48,383 bases of DNA from NCBI GenBank assembly GCA_003137095.1, contig PLET01000120.1, positions 17,181 through 65,563 of the forward strand, read 5' to 3'. Positions 34,042-45,067 of the stretch are shown piece by piece (within the stretch, counting starts at the first letter, position 1; every line of letters starts with the position of its first letter). The translations under genes were made by a program, and so were the position numbers. This stretch comes from Gammaproteobacteria bacterium. Lineage in GTDB: Bacteria > Pseudomonadota > Gammaproteobacteria > Steroidobacterales > Steroidobacteraceae. The notes beneath the pieces were generated by a model. That model saw only the letters and a list, made by a program, of their open reading frames with translations. It had not been told where the DNA came from and ran no database searches.

Positions 34042-36060
34042 ATGATGAAAGCAACGATGCTCCGTGCCTATTTCTCGAAGGGTCTCCTCCTGTGCGCATT
34101 CGCGGCCGCCCCCCTTCTCGCACGGGCCGGTGGCGTGAGCAATTACCTGCCTCTCAACCTCGAGCCGGAGATGGAGCGGCAAATCGAGCGGGTGCTCATC
34201 CTGGCCGATGAACCCATTCTCAAGCGGCCGTTTGCGGTGGAATTGGTCGAAGATGCGCTGCCGCAGGCCTGCGAAATCGACAAGCCGCTGTGCGAAAGGG
34301 TGCGACGCTATCTCGAGCGCTACTCGCGCGACTATGCGGTGACCCATGCCAGTGCCACGGCGTCGAAGTCCAAAGGCGCCGACACCGTGCTGCCCAACGA
34401 CTACGGCCTCACTTCGCGCAGCGATTGGGAATTGTCCGGACAGGCCTACATCCAGCCGAATGATTATTTTCTGGCGAGCGCCGGCGCGATCGCCTATTCG
34501 GGCCGCACCCAGGCCACCGGCTCGATGCTGAGCCTGGGCTTCAGCTGGGCACAGCTCGACGTCGGCTATCGCGATCACTGGCTGTCCCCCATGACCGACA
34601 GCAGCACGCTGCTGTCCACCGAGGCGCCGACCATGCCGTCGGTGACGCTTTCCAACTATGAGCCCATCACGCGGCTCGGATTCCAGTACGAGTTCTTCCT
34701 GGCGCGGATGTCCCGGTCGGACCATATTTTGTACGATGGGGTCGAGAGCAGCGGCAGTCCGCGTCTGTTCGGCGCGCAGCTGTCCATCGAACCCTTCCCG
34801 GGCTGGTCGCTCGGGGTGAATCGCCTGCTACAATACGGCGGCGGCTTGGGCATGCCGACTTCGACACATTTCCTGCTGACCGATTTCTTCAAGCCAAGTG
34901 GTCTCAACCAGTCGCAGGGAAATCAACAGGCCTCCTACGTCAGCCGCTTCATTTTTCCGGGCAAGACGCCCTTCGCCGTCTACGCGCAATATGCCGGCGA
35001 GGATAATTCCGACGGCGGCAGCTACCTGCTCGGCAACGCGGCGCTGTCCGTCGGCATCGATTTTCCGCACCTGGGTCCGTATTTCGACGCAACCTACGAG
35101 ATCTCCGAGTGGCAGAACATCTGGTACGTCCACAATATCTATCTGGACGGGATGACCAACGACGGGCTGGTGCTCGGCAACTGGGGCGCCGATCAGCGCA
35201 ACTTCGGGGACGGGGTCGGCGCCCGCAGCCAGATGCTGCGCGTCGGCTGGGTGCCCGACTTCGGCGGCTACCTGGAGGAGCGGGTGCGCACGCTGGCCAA
35301 TCAGACCTATTTCGGCGGCGATTCGCGCGTCTACCTGCCGCAGAACCCGGCCTATCCCTACCACCATTATTACGATTTCACGCTGCGCTACTCGCGGCCG
35401 TGGAAGGATTTGACGCTGGGCGGCGAAGTGATGGCCGGACGCGACGTCGATGGAAAATCCTTCTCGCGCATCGCGGGATTCGTGCGCTACGGCGGCGACT
35501 CGCGCACCCGCGATGAGGGCTCGCCGGACGGCGATTCCGGTGACGAGGGCGCCACGACGCACGACGCGCACGGCGCCGAGACCTTCGTGGATGCCGGCCT
35601 GAACGCCAACCAGGTGCGTATCAGTCCGGAAAAGCTCGTCCCCGTCATCATCACACCGTGGGCCATCGATCCGCACTTCGGCTTGGGCGCCCGGCGCGCC
35701 GTCACCGACCAGGCTGACCTCGGTGTGCGCGTGGAGGTCGACGAGGTGGCGGGCCACTCGCTCATCGGCGTGCGGCCCCTCGATTGGCGCTATCGCTTCA
35801 ACGGCCCGGTGGCGCTCAGCCTGTTCGCGGGCGTGGCCCGCTACAATGTGGCCACACCGGCGTATTCGGAATTTGCGGGCGCCGGTGTCCAATGGCGCAA
35901 TGTGCTGCCCCGATGGGGCCGATGGGACCTGAACCTGGATTACAAATACGCACAGAATGTGGCGCGCGACCATGTGCTGGCGAGCGACATCCAAGGCTCG
36001 CGGCCCGACACGTTTTACAAGATCGAGACCCTGTCGCTGTATATATCGCGCCGCTTCTAA
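34042..36060 (+). CDS. wzi: Wzi-type outer-membrane capsule assembly protein
   Basis: A beta-barrel surface protein that, in E. coli capsules, anchors the polymer to the cell. The ATG at 34042 (or the adjacent 34045) gives a signal peptide ending in APLLARAGG. A helical segment with LEPEMERQIERVLILADEPILKRP (about 33-56) follows. From about residue 130 come amphipathic strands with the family features YRDHWLSPM, the PFPGWSLGVNRLLQYGGG segment, FDATYE and a C-terminal strand ending in Phe (LYISRRF), as expected for Bam-inserted barrels. At 672 residues it is longer than E. coli Wzi (~480). An acidic loop (DEGSPDGDSGDEG, about 492-504) lies within the barrel region. It supports a surface-attached product rather than, or besides, LPS O-antigen. 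Confidence 0.85.
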   Translation: MMKATMLRAYFSKGLLLCAFAAAPLLARAGGVSNYLPLNLEPEMERQIERVLILADEPILKRPFAVELVEDALPQACEIDKPLCERVRRYLERYSRDYAVTHASATASKSKGADTVLPNDYGLTSRSDWELSGQAYIQPNDYFLASAGAIAYSGRTQATGSMLSLGFSWAQLDVGYRDHWLSPMTDSSTLLSTEAPTMPSVTLSNYEPITRLGFQYEFFLARMSRSDHILYDGVESSGSPRLFGAQLSIEPFPGWSLGVNRLLQYGGGLGMPTSTHFLLTDFFKPSGLNQSQGNQQASYVSRFIFPGKTPFAVYAQYAGEDNSDGGSYLLGNAALSVGIDFPHLGPYFDATYEISEWQNIWYVHNIYLDGMTNDGLVLGNWGADQRNFGDGVGARSQMLRVGWVPDFGGYLEERVRTLANQTYFGGDSRVYLPQNPAYPYHHYYDFTLRYSRPWKDLTLGGEVMAGRDVDGKSFSRIAGFVRYGGDSRTRDEGSPDGDSGDEGATTHDAHGAETFVDAGLNANQVRISPEKLVPVIITPWAIDPHFGLGARRAVTDQADLGVRVEVDEVAGHSLIGVRPLDWRYRFNGPVALSLFAGVARYNVATPAYSEFAGAGVQWRNVLPRWGRWDLNLDYKYAQNVARDHVLASDIQGSRPDTFYKIETLSLYISRRF

Positions 36061-36077
36061 CGGCCCCCGATCGTGGC

Positions 36078-36662
36078 TCAGCGTCGCCGCGCGCCGCCGG
36101 CGATGCGGCAGGCCGGCTCGATGCGGGCACGCACGGCAGCGACGCTGCCGACATAGCCTTGCAGTGCCTGAACCAGACGCCGGCGCAACGCCGCCGCGCT
36201 GATCAATCGATGTCGCGCGAGCAGCGCGATGTCGGCGCGATCCTGCGCCGAGAACCTTCCGAGCTTGCTCACGGCCAGATCGATCGGCGCCAGCACGCGC
36301 ACCTCGAGCACGCGGGCATCGACGCCCTCCAAGGCGATCACGCGCGAGTCCTCGCGCGCCTGCGGGTGCATGGGCGCGAGCGTGCCGTTGTACGCGCGGT
36401 CGAGGTACAGGAGGCGCGCGCTGCCGTCCTTATCGCCGTAGGCATCCTCGAGCCGCGCCGGCAGCACCACCGGCCGCGAGAAGGCCGCATCGATGCCGCA
36501 GGGCGCGCCCTCGCCCGTATGAAAATGCAGGGCCGCACCGCCGGCGATGGTCATGCGCACCGGAGGTGCGCGCCTCGGCAGCGGCGTCAACGAGGCTGCA
36601 ATCCGCGCCGCCAGCCGGCCGAACGCCTCGAGATAGCCAGGACTCGCATTCCCGGTGCTCAC
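36078..36662 (-). CDS. DUF6036-like nucleotidyltransferase-fold protein, possible toxin half of a TA pair
   Basis: A 194-residue protein starting at GTG 36662, one base after the upstream stop and seven bases after GGGGG. It contains MTIAGGAALHFHTG (about 38-51) followed by GIDAAF, which looks like the GG...DxD region of minimal nucleotidyltransferases (AbiEii/DUF6036-like). The first acidic ligand appears to be Gly here. LAPIDLAVSKLGRFSAQDRADIALL (about 131-155) is the typical late motif of that group. It is cotranscribed with an HTH protein, the arrangement of several NTase toxin-antitoxin or abortive-infection modules. Family placement is from memory; the toxin role is inference. Confidence 0.6.
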   Translation of the reverse strand: MSTGNASPGYLEAFGRLAARIAASLTPLPRRAPPVRMTIAGGAALHFHTGEGAPCGIDAAFSRPVVLPARLEDAYGDKDGSARLLYLDRAYNGTLAPMHPQAREDSRVIALEGVDARVLEVRVLAPIDLAVSKLGRFSAQDRADIALLARHRLISAAALRRRLVQALQGYVGSVAAVRARIEPACRIAGGARRR

Positions 36663-36663
36663 C

Positions 36664-37176
36664 TCAAGCCCCCAGCAGCGGCAGGAAAATCGAGGGCCGG
36701 ATGGGACTGCGCTCGAGCCAGCGCGTGAACACCCCGACCTGGGTGCTGCCGGCATGCAATTGCTCGGCGAGCTTCAGGAGCGCGCGGCGATCGAAACCCG
36801 GGGCGCTCGCCAGCATGACGGCCACGCCCGCCATGAAAAAGGCGGGCCCGAGCAATCGCCAGCGATCCATGTCCAGATCGCCGCTGGCGCACAGATCGAG
36901 CAGACGAGTCTGCCAGTCGCGATCGGGCGAGGCCGGATACAGTCCGTCAGCGGTCGTGGCCGGCGCCTCGGGGAGAGCGACGATGCGCGCCCCCACCGCC
37001 CGCGCCAGGGCATAGAGCGTGCTGAAATCGCCGCGGGTTCCGGCCCGCAGCCGCATCAGGGTTTTGGCGGCCAGCCGGGCGCGCGCCTCCCACTGCGCGT
37101 CCGAGAGCCCGCGCGCACGCGCACGGCGCTCCAGAGCCGCCAGGAGCCGGCGCAGTTCCGTCGTCTGGGAGCTCAC
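36664..37176 (-). CDS. Helix-turn-helix protein, partner of the nucleotidyltransferase-like gene
   Basis: A 170-residue protein with an Xre-like helix-turn-helix in the N-terminal third (LAAKTLMRLRAGTRGDFSTLYALARAVG, about 29-56). A C-terminal helical domain of about 100 residues follows (DWQTRLLDL, RWRLLGPAFFMAGVAVML, FTRWLERSPIRPSIFLPLL) that I do not recognise. The start is GTG at 37176, 15 bases after the pgi stop. The next gene begins one base after its stop, so they form a unit. A DNA-binding antitoxin or autorepressor is plausible; no operator-like palindrome is visible in the 15-base gap, and the pair probably shares transcription with pgi. Confidence 0.6.
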   Translation of the reverse strand: MSSQTTELRRLLAALERRARARGLSDAQWEARARLAAKTLMRLRAGTRGDFSTLYALARAVGARIVALPEAPATTADGLYPASPDRDWQTRLLDLCASGDLDMDRWRLLGPAFFMAGVAVMLASAPGFDRRALLKLAEQLHAGSTQVGVFTRWLERSPIRPSIFLPLLGA

Positions 37177-37191
37177 CGGTTCAAGCGCGGG

Positions 37192-38806
<1,615 letters not shown>

Positions 38807-38817
<11 letters not shown>

Positions 38818-39814
38818 AATACTCACGATACCATTCGACGAATTTCTTCACACCGACTTCGAGTTCGGTACGGGGACGGTAGCCCACCTCGCGCACCAGG
38901 GCCTCGACGTCCGCCCAGGTGTCGGGTATGTCCCCCAGTTGCATGGGCAGGAAATTCTTCTTCGCCTCCCGGCCGAGACACGCCTCCAGCACCTCGATGT
39001 AGCGCAGCAGCTGAACCGGGTGCTGATTGCCGATGTTGTAGATCCGATACGGCGCACGGCTGGTACTCGGATTGGGGGCATCGGAATTCCAGTCCGGATC
39101 CGGCATGGCCACGTGATCCACCGCCCCCACCACGCCGAGCGCGATGTCATCGATGTACGTGAAATCCCGCTGATGATGTCCGTGGTTGAACACGTCGATC
39201 GGCCGGCCCGCCAGGATGTTCTTCGTGAACAGGAACAGCGCCATGTCCGGCCGGCCCCAGGGCCCGTAGACGGTGAAGAAGCGCAGCCCCGTGGCGGGCA
39301 AGCCGTACAGCGAGGCATAACTGTGGGCCATCAGCTCGTTGGCCTTCTTGGTGGCGGCATATAGGGTCAGCGGATGGTCGGTGTTCTGGTTCTCCGAGAA
39401 GGGCATGTGGGTGTTGGCGCCGTACACCGAGCTGGTGGAGGCATACACCAGATGCTCGACGCCCTGCTGCCGGCACCCTTCGATGACGTGCAGAAAGCCG
39501 CAGATGTTGCTTTGCACATAGATATGCGGATTGACCGTGGAGTAGCGCACCCCGGCCTGCGCCGCCAGGTGCACCACGCGGCTGAACCGCTCGCGGGCGA
39601 ACAATGCGGCGACGGCGTCGCGGTCGGCCAGCTCCATGCGTTCGAAGCGGAAGTTCCGCTGACGCTGCAGGATGTCCAGGCGCGAGGCCTTGAGCTGCGG
39701 ATCGTAGTAGGCATTCAGATTGTCGATCCCCAGCACCTCATCGCCGCGTTCGAGCAGCCGGCGCGCGGTGTGAAATCCGATGAAGCCGGCCGCCCCGGTG
39801 ACCAGCAGTTTCAT
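38807..39814 (-). CDS. UDP-glucuronate 4-epimerase
   Basis: Converts UDP-glucuronate from Ugd to UDP-galacturonate. The 335-residue SDR has [36 protein letters not shown] (about 33-46), the catalytic YAATK (about Y150-K154) and [20 protein letters not shown] (about 178-197), the segment that marks the LpsL/CapI-type uronate epimerases. A much longer frame open through to 41.3 kb is an artefact of high GC; the real ATG at 39814 overlaps the dnaQ stop (ATGA). It lies far from ugd but between pgi and replication genes. Confidence 0.93.
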
Positions 39815-40530
39815 GCCCTGCGCCACACGGTCTTGCCGCCGCTCGCCTGGTCGAGCAGGTCGAGCGCATGCTCGTGCGCGGTGAGCTCCAGGGCGCTGGC
39901 GCACACCACCGGGATGCGCAGCCGCGCCGCGCCGCGCACCGGCTCCGCCCGGGCCGCCCGGGCGCGCGCCCGCCAGTCGTCGGATTGGGCGCCGAGCACC
40001 AGATCCGCCTGCCCGCCGGTCATGGCGAGATACACGTCCGCGAGTATTCTCGCGTCGAGCAGGGCGCCGTGGTAGTCGCGATGCGAATTGTCGATCGTGT
40101 AGCGCTTGCACAGCGCGTCGAGATTGTTTCTCTGCCCGGGATGCATCTGCCGCGCGAGCGCCAGGGTGTCGAGCACGCGGCACACATCCTGGAGTTGAAC
40201 CGCCGGCGGGTCGGGCAGCCGCGCGAGCTCCGCGTTCAGGAAGCCGATGTCGAAGGGCGCATTGTGAATGACCAGTTCCGAGTCGCGCACGAATTCCAGG
40301 AACTGCGTGCCGATGTCGGCGAATCGCGGTTCCCGGGCCAACCGCTCGCGGGTCAGTCCGTGCACCTGCTGCGCCCCTTCGTCGATGTCGCGCTCGGGAT
40401 TCAGGTAGCGGTGGAACACCCGGCCGGTCAGGCGCCGATTGATGAGTTCGACGCAGCCGATTTCGATGATGCGGTGCTGCTGCTCGACCTCGAGGCCGGT
40501 GGTCTCCGTGTCGAGAACGATCTGGCGCAT
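39811..40530 (-). CDS. dnaQ: DNA polymerase III epsilon subunit (3'-5' proofreading exonuclease)
   Basis: Proofreading subunit of the replicative polymerase. The 239-residue protein has Exo[11 protein letters not shown] with the catalytic Asp/Glu pair (D7, E9), Exo[16 protein letters not shown] (about 93-106) and Exo[21 protein letters not shown] (about 149-166). A C-terminal tail of about 60 residues would bind the alpha subunit. It lies directly after rnhA (three-base gap), the widespread rnhA-dnaQ neighbourhood, though divergent in E. coli and co-directional here. Confidence 0.97.
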   Translation of the reverse strand: MRQIVLDTETTGLEVEQQHRIIEIGCVELINRRLTGRVFHRYLNPERDIDEGAQQVHGLTRERLAREPRFADIGTQFLEFVRDSELVIHNAPFDIGFLNAELARLPDPPAVQLQDVCRVLDTLALARQMHPGQRNNLDALCKRYTIDNSHRDYHGALLDARILADVYLAMTGGQADLVLGAQSDDWRARARAARAEPVRGAARLRIPVVCASALELTAHEHALDLLDQASGGKTVWRRA

Positions 40531-40533
40531 CGG

Positions 40534-40977
40534 CTAATTGCCTGCCAGCAGGCGATCGATGGCGAGGTTCGCCAGGCTGTCGACATGCTCGTTGCCGGCG
40601 TCGCCCGCGTGGCCCTTGACCCACTTCCAGCTCACCTCCTGGGCCGCGGCGGCCGCGTCGAGCCGCTCCCACAGATCCTGGTTCTTCACCGGCTGGCGGG
40701 CCGCCGTGCGCCAGCCGCGCGCCTTCCAGCCCGGCAGCCACTCGGTGATCCCCTGCAGCACGTACTTGGAATCGGTGTGCAGGCGAACTTTGCAGCGGCG
40801 CTTGAGCTCCCCCAGGCCGGCGATCGCGGCCATCAGCTCCATGCGGTTGTTGGTGGTGGCCGCCTCGGCCCCAAAGATCTCCTTGCGCACCTCGCCGGCG
40901 ATCAGGAGCGCGGCCCAGCCGCCCGGACCCGGGTTGCCGCGGCAGGCCCCGTCGGTGTAGATGTCGACTTCCGTCAT
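40534..40977 (-). CDS. rnhA: Ribonuclease HI
   Basis: Cleaves RNA in RNA-DNA hybrids. The 147-residue protein shows the four acidic active-site positions: D9 in [16 protein letters not shown], Glu in NNRMELMAA (about E47), Asp in [10 protein letters not shown] (about D69) and Asp in DSLANLAID near the C-terminus. The KWVKGHAG histidine segment is also present. The ATG overlaps the upstream methyltransferase stop (ATGA). The frame stays open far upstream only because of GC content. Confidence 0.97.
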   Translation of the reverse strand: MTEVDIYTDGACRGNPGPGGWAALLIAGEVRKEIFGAEAATTNNRMELMAAIAGLGELKRRCKVRLHTDSKYVLQGITEWLPGWKARGWRTAARQPVKNQDLWERLDAAAAAQEVSWKWVKGHAGDAGNEHVDSLANLAIDRLLAGN

Positions 40978-41708
40978 GGACCGACTTTGGTGGTGGGCTC
41001 GGCGGCACCCACGCGCACGCGCTGCCGCGTTCGCAGTCGCGGCCGCAGCAGCGTGAGCGTGGGCAGGCGTTTGCGGGCCTTGAGCAGATACGCCCCCGCC
41101 CACAGCGGCCGCCGCGGCCGCGGCGCGGCGGACAGCGAACCGGCGAGCGGCAGCGCACCGAGATAACCTTGCACGCTGTCGACGTCGAATCCCAGCAGCG
41201 CCACCCAATCGCGCAGGCGCCGCTCGGACAGCAGGCGCCGCGACTGCGGCGGGAACAGGCGATGGCGCGCATGGCGCGCCAACAGCCGCCCGGCGCCCCA
41301 GCCGCTGAAGGGGTTGAACCCATAGATCATCAAGCAGCCCTCGGCGCACAGCACGCGCTCGGCTTCGCGCAGCACGGCGTAGGGATCCTCGACCAGCTCG
41401 AGGGTATGGGGCAGCACGATGGCGTCGATGGCATCCGAGGCAAAGGGCAGCGAGGTGAGCGGTGCGCGCAGGGTGGCGCCCGGGCTGCATTCGGCGGCCA
41501 CCAGGCTCGCGTGTTGCGTGCGCGCGCCCTCGAGCAGGTGCCGCGCGGGGCCCCAGGCGCCCACCTGCAGCAGCTCGAAGCCGAACACATCATCGAGCGT
41601 GGCGCGCGCCAGGGCCTGCTCCTCGCGCAGCACGCGGGTCCCCAGCGGGGTGGCGAACCAGTCGCCCAATCCCAGGCTGGAGTCGATCCCTTCAGGCGCT
41701 GCTTTCAA
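40974..41708 (-). CDS. SAM-dependent methyltransferase of the rnhA-gloB neighbourhood
   Basis: A ~244-residue protein commonly found between gloB and rnhA in Gammaproteobacteria. The SAM-binding part is divergent (LLQVGAWGP, about 50-58), but [30 protein letters not shown] (about 89-118) is a clear Methyltransf_11-type segment. [21 protein letters not shown] follows. TTG at 41708 is chosen, seven bases after GAGGAG; the frame runs on to 41783 into the divergent promoter area. The rest is Arg/Leu-rich with no known motif. Substrate unknown. Confidence 0.82.
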   Translation of the reverse strand: MKAAPEGIDSSLGLGDWFATPLGTRVLREEQALARATLDDVFGFELLQVGAWGPARHLLEGARTQHASLVAAECSPGATLRAPLTSLPFASDAIDAIVLPHTLELVEDPYAVLREAERVLCAEGCLMIYGFNPFSGWGAGRLLARHARHRLFPPQSRRLLSERRLRDWVALLGFDVDSVQGYLGALPLAGSLSAAPRPRRPLWAGAYLLKARKRLPTLTLLRPRLRTRQRVRVGAAEPTTKVGP

Positions 41709-41771
41709 CCTCGGGCTCCTCGGTGAAAAAACTAGCGAAGTTCTAATGTTACAGGTTAAATATGCCGCAAA

Positions 41772-42566
41772 ATGTCCAACCAATCCATGCAGCTTCGCGT
41801 GCGGCCGGTGCGCGCGCTCGCCGACAATTATATCTGGCTCATCGAATCCCCCCGGGCTCCTTCACAGGTGGTCGTGGTCGACCCGGGCGATGCGGCACCG
41901 GTGATCGCCGAACTCGAGCGCCGCGGCGCAAGCTTAGCCGCGATTTTGCTGACTCACCATCACCCCGATCACATCGCCGGCGTTCCGGCGCTGCTGGCGC
42001 TCGCCCGGGTACCCGTGATCGGTCCGGCCGATGGCCGGATCCCGTTTCTGACGCGCTCCCTGGCCGATGCCGAACGTCTCGAGTTGGGCGATTTGGGGCT
42101 TGCGTTCGAGAGCCTGCACGTGCCGGGGCACACCTTGACTCACCTCGCGTTTTGCGGCCACGGCGCACTTTTCTGTGGTGATACGCTGTTCAGCGCAGGC
42201 TGTGGGCGGCTGTTCGAGGGAACCGCGCTGCAAATGAACGCCTCATTGAACCGGCTGCGCGGCCTGCCGCCGGACACCCGGATCTATTGCGGCCACGAAT
42301 ACACGGAGGCGAATCTGCGCTTTGCCCTGGCGGTCGAGCCGCACAACGAGGCGGCACGGCACTATCGTGACAGCGCGGCGACGCTGTGCGCCAAAGGGTT
42401 GCCGACCCTGCCATCGCAGCTGTCGCTCGAAATCCGGGTCAATCCGTTCTTGCGCTGCGGGGAGGCCGCCGTGCGCCGGTCGGCCGAGTGGCATGCCGGC
42501 AGGCCGCTGCCCGACGCGGCAGCGGTGTTTGGGGAACTGCGCGCCTGGAAGGACCAGTTCCGGTGA
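41772..42566 (+). CDS. gloB: Hydroxyacylglutathione hydrolase (glyoxalase II)
   Basis: Hydrolyses S-lactoylglutathione in methylglyoxal detoxification. The 264-residue metallo-beta-lactamase-fold protein has THHHPDH (about 57-63), the zinc His in VPGHT (about 117), GDTLFSAGCGRLFEG (about 137-151) and the substrate-binding CGHEYTEANLRFA (about 176-188). The ATG is divergent from the methyltransferase gene across 63 AT-rich bases that presumably hold both promoters. mltD is coupled at its end by a GTGA overlap. Confidence 0.96.
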   Translation: MSNQSMQLRVRPVRALADNYIWLIESPRAPSQVVVVDPGDAAPVIAELERRGASLAAILLTHHHPDHIAGVPALLALARVPVIGPADGRIPFLTRSLADAERLELGDLGLAFESLHVPGHTLTHLAFCGHGALFCGDTLFSAGCGRLFEGTALQMNASLNRLRGLPPDTRIYCGHEYTEANLRFALAVEPHNEAARHYRDSAATLCAKGLPTLPSQLSLEIRVNPFLRCGEAAVRRSAEWHAGRPLPDAAAVFGELRAWKDQFR

Positions 42567-44191
42567 CGGCCGTGCGCAGCATGCGAAGCCGCGTGGGCGC
42601 CGCCCTGCTCGGCGCCGTCCTGCTCGCGGGCTGCGCGCACCAGCCCGCCGCACCGCCGGCGCGCGAGCGCATCGAACCGCCGTCGACGCCGCCGGACACC
42701 GCCGCGCCGCCGGCCGAGAGCGCGCTGCCGGCCGGCGCCACGCCCTCGGTAGCGATGCCGCGCGAATGGCAGAATCACAACGGCGAGGACTACGACGACC
42801 TGTTTGACCGGCTGCGTGCCGGCTTCGTCTTCGACGAGGTCCAGGAACCGGCGATCGACGATCAGCTCGGCTGGCTGGAGCGCAATCCGGATTATCTGGA
42901 GCGGGTCTTCCAGCGCGCCCAGCGCTACATGTATCACGTCGTCACCGAGGTCGAGGCGCGCGGCATGCCGCTCGAATTCGCGCTGCTGCCCGTGGTGGAG
43001 AGCGCCTATGAGCCGTTCGCCTATTCCTCGGGCCGCGCCGCCGGACTGTGGCAGTTCATCCCGGGCACCGGCGTGCGCTTCGGCCTGAAGCGCACCTGGT
43101 GGTACGACGGGCGGCGCGATGTGGTCGAATCGACGCGTGCGGCGCTCGACTACCTGCAGGCGCTGCACGATCAATTCGACGGCGACTGGCTGCTGGCGAT
43201 CGCCGCCTACAACGTCGGCGAGGTCACGGTGCAGCGCGAGGTGGACCGCAATCGCGCCGCCGGCAGGCCGGTGGATTTCTGGCACCTGAAGCTGCCGGCC
43301 GAGACCCGCGCCTACGTGCCGAAGCTGCTCGCGATGAAGCGCCTGATGGCCGAGCCCGAGCGCTACGGCCTGGAGTTCGCGCCCATCCCGAACGAGCCGT
43401 ATTTCGCCGTCATCGACACCGATTCGCAGATCGATCTGAAGATTGCCGCGCAGCTCGCCGGCACCAGCTACGATGAGGTGGTGGCGCTCAATCCCGGCTA
43501 CAACCGCTGGGCCACGGATCCGGACGGCCCGCACCGCCTGTTGGTGCCGATCGACAGTGCCGATGCCTTCGAGACGGCCTTGAAGACGCTGCCGCCGGCG
43601 GACCGCATGCGCTACGTCACGCACACCGTGGCACGCCGCGAGACCCTGCCGGGGATCGCGAAGCAATACGGCACCACCGTCGCGGTCATCACCAAGCTCA
43701 ACGACTTGAAGGGCCGCAAGCTGAGCGTCGGAGAGTCGCTGCAGATCCCCGAGAACAGCGGCCAGCTGCCGGACAAGGTGCTGCTGGCGGCGGCCCGGGT
43801 GGACCAGCCGTCGCGCGACGTGGGGCGCCGGCAGCGCCAGATCGTGCACCGCGTGCGCGCCGGCGAAACCTTGAGCACCATCGCCCGGCGCCATGGCATG
43901 GCGGTGGCCACGCTTGCCCGCATGAACAACCTCGAGCCGGGCGACAGCGTGGTGAAGGGACAGCGCCTGGTGATACGCGCGAGCACGCGGCGCTATCGCG
44001 GCGAGGGGGTGGTTTCCGGCCGTCGGATCCTGTATACGGTGCGGCGCGGCGACACGGTGTCGAGCATTTCGCGCCAATTCCAGGTCTCCATCACGCAACT
44101 CAAGAGCTGGAACGGCTTGAACAATCGCCATCAGATCCGCGCCGGCCAGCGGCTGGTGATGTACGTCGATGCCAACGGGAGCGAGGGCTGA
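42563..44191 (+). CDS. mltD: Membrane-bound lytic murein transglycosylase D with LysM domains
   Basis: Cleaves peptidoglycan glycan strands. The GTG start (GTGA overlap with gloB) gives a lipoprotein signal with lipobox LLAGC (Cys about residue 23), then a Pro/Ala-rich linker. The SLT domain has the catalytic Glu in [23 protein letters not shown] and AYNVGE near residue 217. At the C-terminus come three LysM-like repeats ([50 protein letters not shown]). Length 542. ATG at 42581 would be an alternative start. Outer-membrane-anchored, periplasmic. Confidence 0.95.
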   Translation: MTAVRSMRSRVGAALLGAVLLAGCAHQPAAPPARERIEPPSTPPDTAAPPAESALPAGATPSVAMPREWQNHNGEDYDDLFDRLRAGFVFDEVQEPAIDDQLGWLERNPDYLERVFQRAQRYMYHVVTEVEARGMPLEFALLPVVESAYEPFAYSSGRAAGLWQFIPGTGVRFGLKRTWWYDGRRDVVESTRAALDYLQALHDQFDGDWLLAIAAYNVGEVTVQREVDRNRAAGRPVDFWHLKLPAETRAYVPKLLAMKRLMAEPERYGLEFAPIPNEPYFAVIDTDSQIDLKIAAQLAGTSYDEVVALNPGYNRWATDPDGPHRLLVPIDSADAFETALKTLPPADRMRYVTHTVARRETLPGIAKQYGTTVAVITKLNDLKGRKLSVGESLQIPENSGQLPDKVLLAAARVDQPSRDVGRRQRQIVHRVRAGETLSTIARRHGMAVATLARMNNLEPGDSVVKGQRLVIRASTRRYRGEGVVSGRRILYTVRRGDTVSSISRQFQVSITQLKSWNGLNNRHQIRAGQRLVMYVDANGSEG

Positions 44192-44985
44192 TGGGATTTC
44201 TGACCGGCAAACGCGCACTCATCGTGGGACTCGCCACCGACCGCTCCATCGCCTGGGGCATCGCGCAGGCCATGTATCGGGAGGGCGCCGAACTGGCGTT
44301 TTCGCACATCGAACGCATGACCGATCGCGTCCGCCCGCTCGCCCGGCAGCTCGGCTCGGAGCTCACCTTTTCCATGGATGTCGCGAACGATGAGGACATC
44401 GAGCGTGGCTTCGCCTTCCTCAAGACCGCCTGGCCGCAATTCGACGTGCTGGTGCATGCGGTGGCGTTCGCCTCGCGCGAGGCGCTCACCGGCAGCTTCA
44501 TCGAGGGCACCTCGCGCGAGGCGTTTCGTGTGGCGCACGACATCTCGAGCTACAGCCTGACCGCCCTGGCGCGCGCCGGCCTGCCCTGTATGCGCGGCCG
44601 GGGCGGCGCCGTGTTGACGCTGAGCTATCTGGGCGCGGTGCGTTCCATCCCCAATTACAACGTCATGGGTCTCGCCAAGGCGAGCCTGGAAGCCAATGTG
44701 AGGTTCCTCGCGGCCGAGCTCGGCGCACAGGGCATCCGGGTCAATGGCATTTCCGCCGGGCCCATCAAGACCCTGTCGGCGGCCGGCATCCCGGGGCTGC
44801 GCGACATGATGCGCCAGGTCGCCGCCGTGGCGCCCCTGCGGCGCAATGTGACGCTGGAGGACGTGGGCAATGCCGGCGCCTTCCTGTGCTCCGATCTGGC
44901 CGCCGGCATCACGGGCGAGGTGGTGTACGTGGACGGTGGCTACAGCACGGTGGGCATGAGCTTCCCCGCCGCGCCCGAGGCGTGA
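44191..44985 (+). CDS. fabI: Enoyl-[acyl-carrier-protein] reductase (NADH)
   Basis: Last reductive step of each fatty-acid elongation cycle. The 264-residue protein opens [24 protein letters not shown], the divergent FabI nucleotide loop, and has the Y-x6-K catalytic pair (YNVMGLAK, about Y158-K165) and [11 protein letters not shown] (about 191-201). The ATG shares one base with the mltD stop (TGATG). A run of seven T follows the stop but has no strong stem. Confidence 0.97.
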   Translation: MGFLTGKRALIVGLATDRSIAWGIAQAMYREGAELAFSHIERMTDRVRPLARQLGSELTFSMDVANDEDIERGFAFLKTAWPQFDVLVHAVAFASREALTGSFIEGTSREAFRVAHDISSYSLTALARAGLPCMRGRGGAVLTLSYLGAVRSIPNYNVMGLAKASLEANVRFLAAELGAQGIRVNGISAGPIKTLSAAGIPGLRDMMRQVAAVAPLRRNVTLEDVGNAGAFLCSDLAAGITGEVVYVDGGYSTVGMSFPAAPEA

Positions 44986-45067
44986 ACCTTTTTTTGGGCG
45001 GCATTGTCATCCCGAACGCGGGACGGCCGTTGCTCTGAGGTTGGGATCAGTTTAGAAGGGGTGCGTT

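Noticed and set aside
33262-34725. 487-codon minus-strand frame over rmlA and wzi
   Set aside because: It overlaps rmlA in another phase and wzi on the opposite strand; its composition is typical of a shadow frame, and both overlapped genes are clear family members.
42362-44218. 618-codon minus-strand frame opposite mltD
   Set aside because: The plus strand encodes an unmistakable lytic transglycosylase with LysM domains; the minus frame has no recognisable motif.
44970-45000. Intrinsic terminator after fabI
   Set aside because: A seven-T run is present, but the only stem (CGCC/GGCG) is short and within the coding end, so I do not call it.
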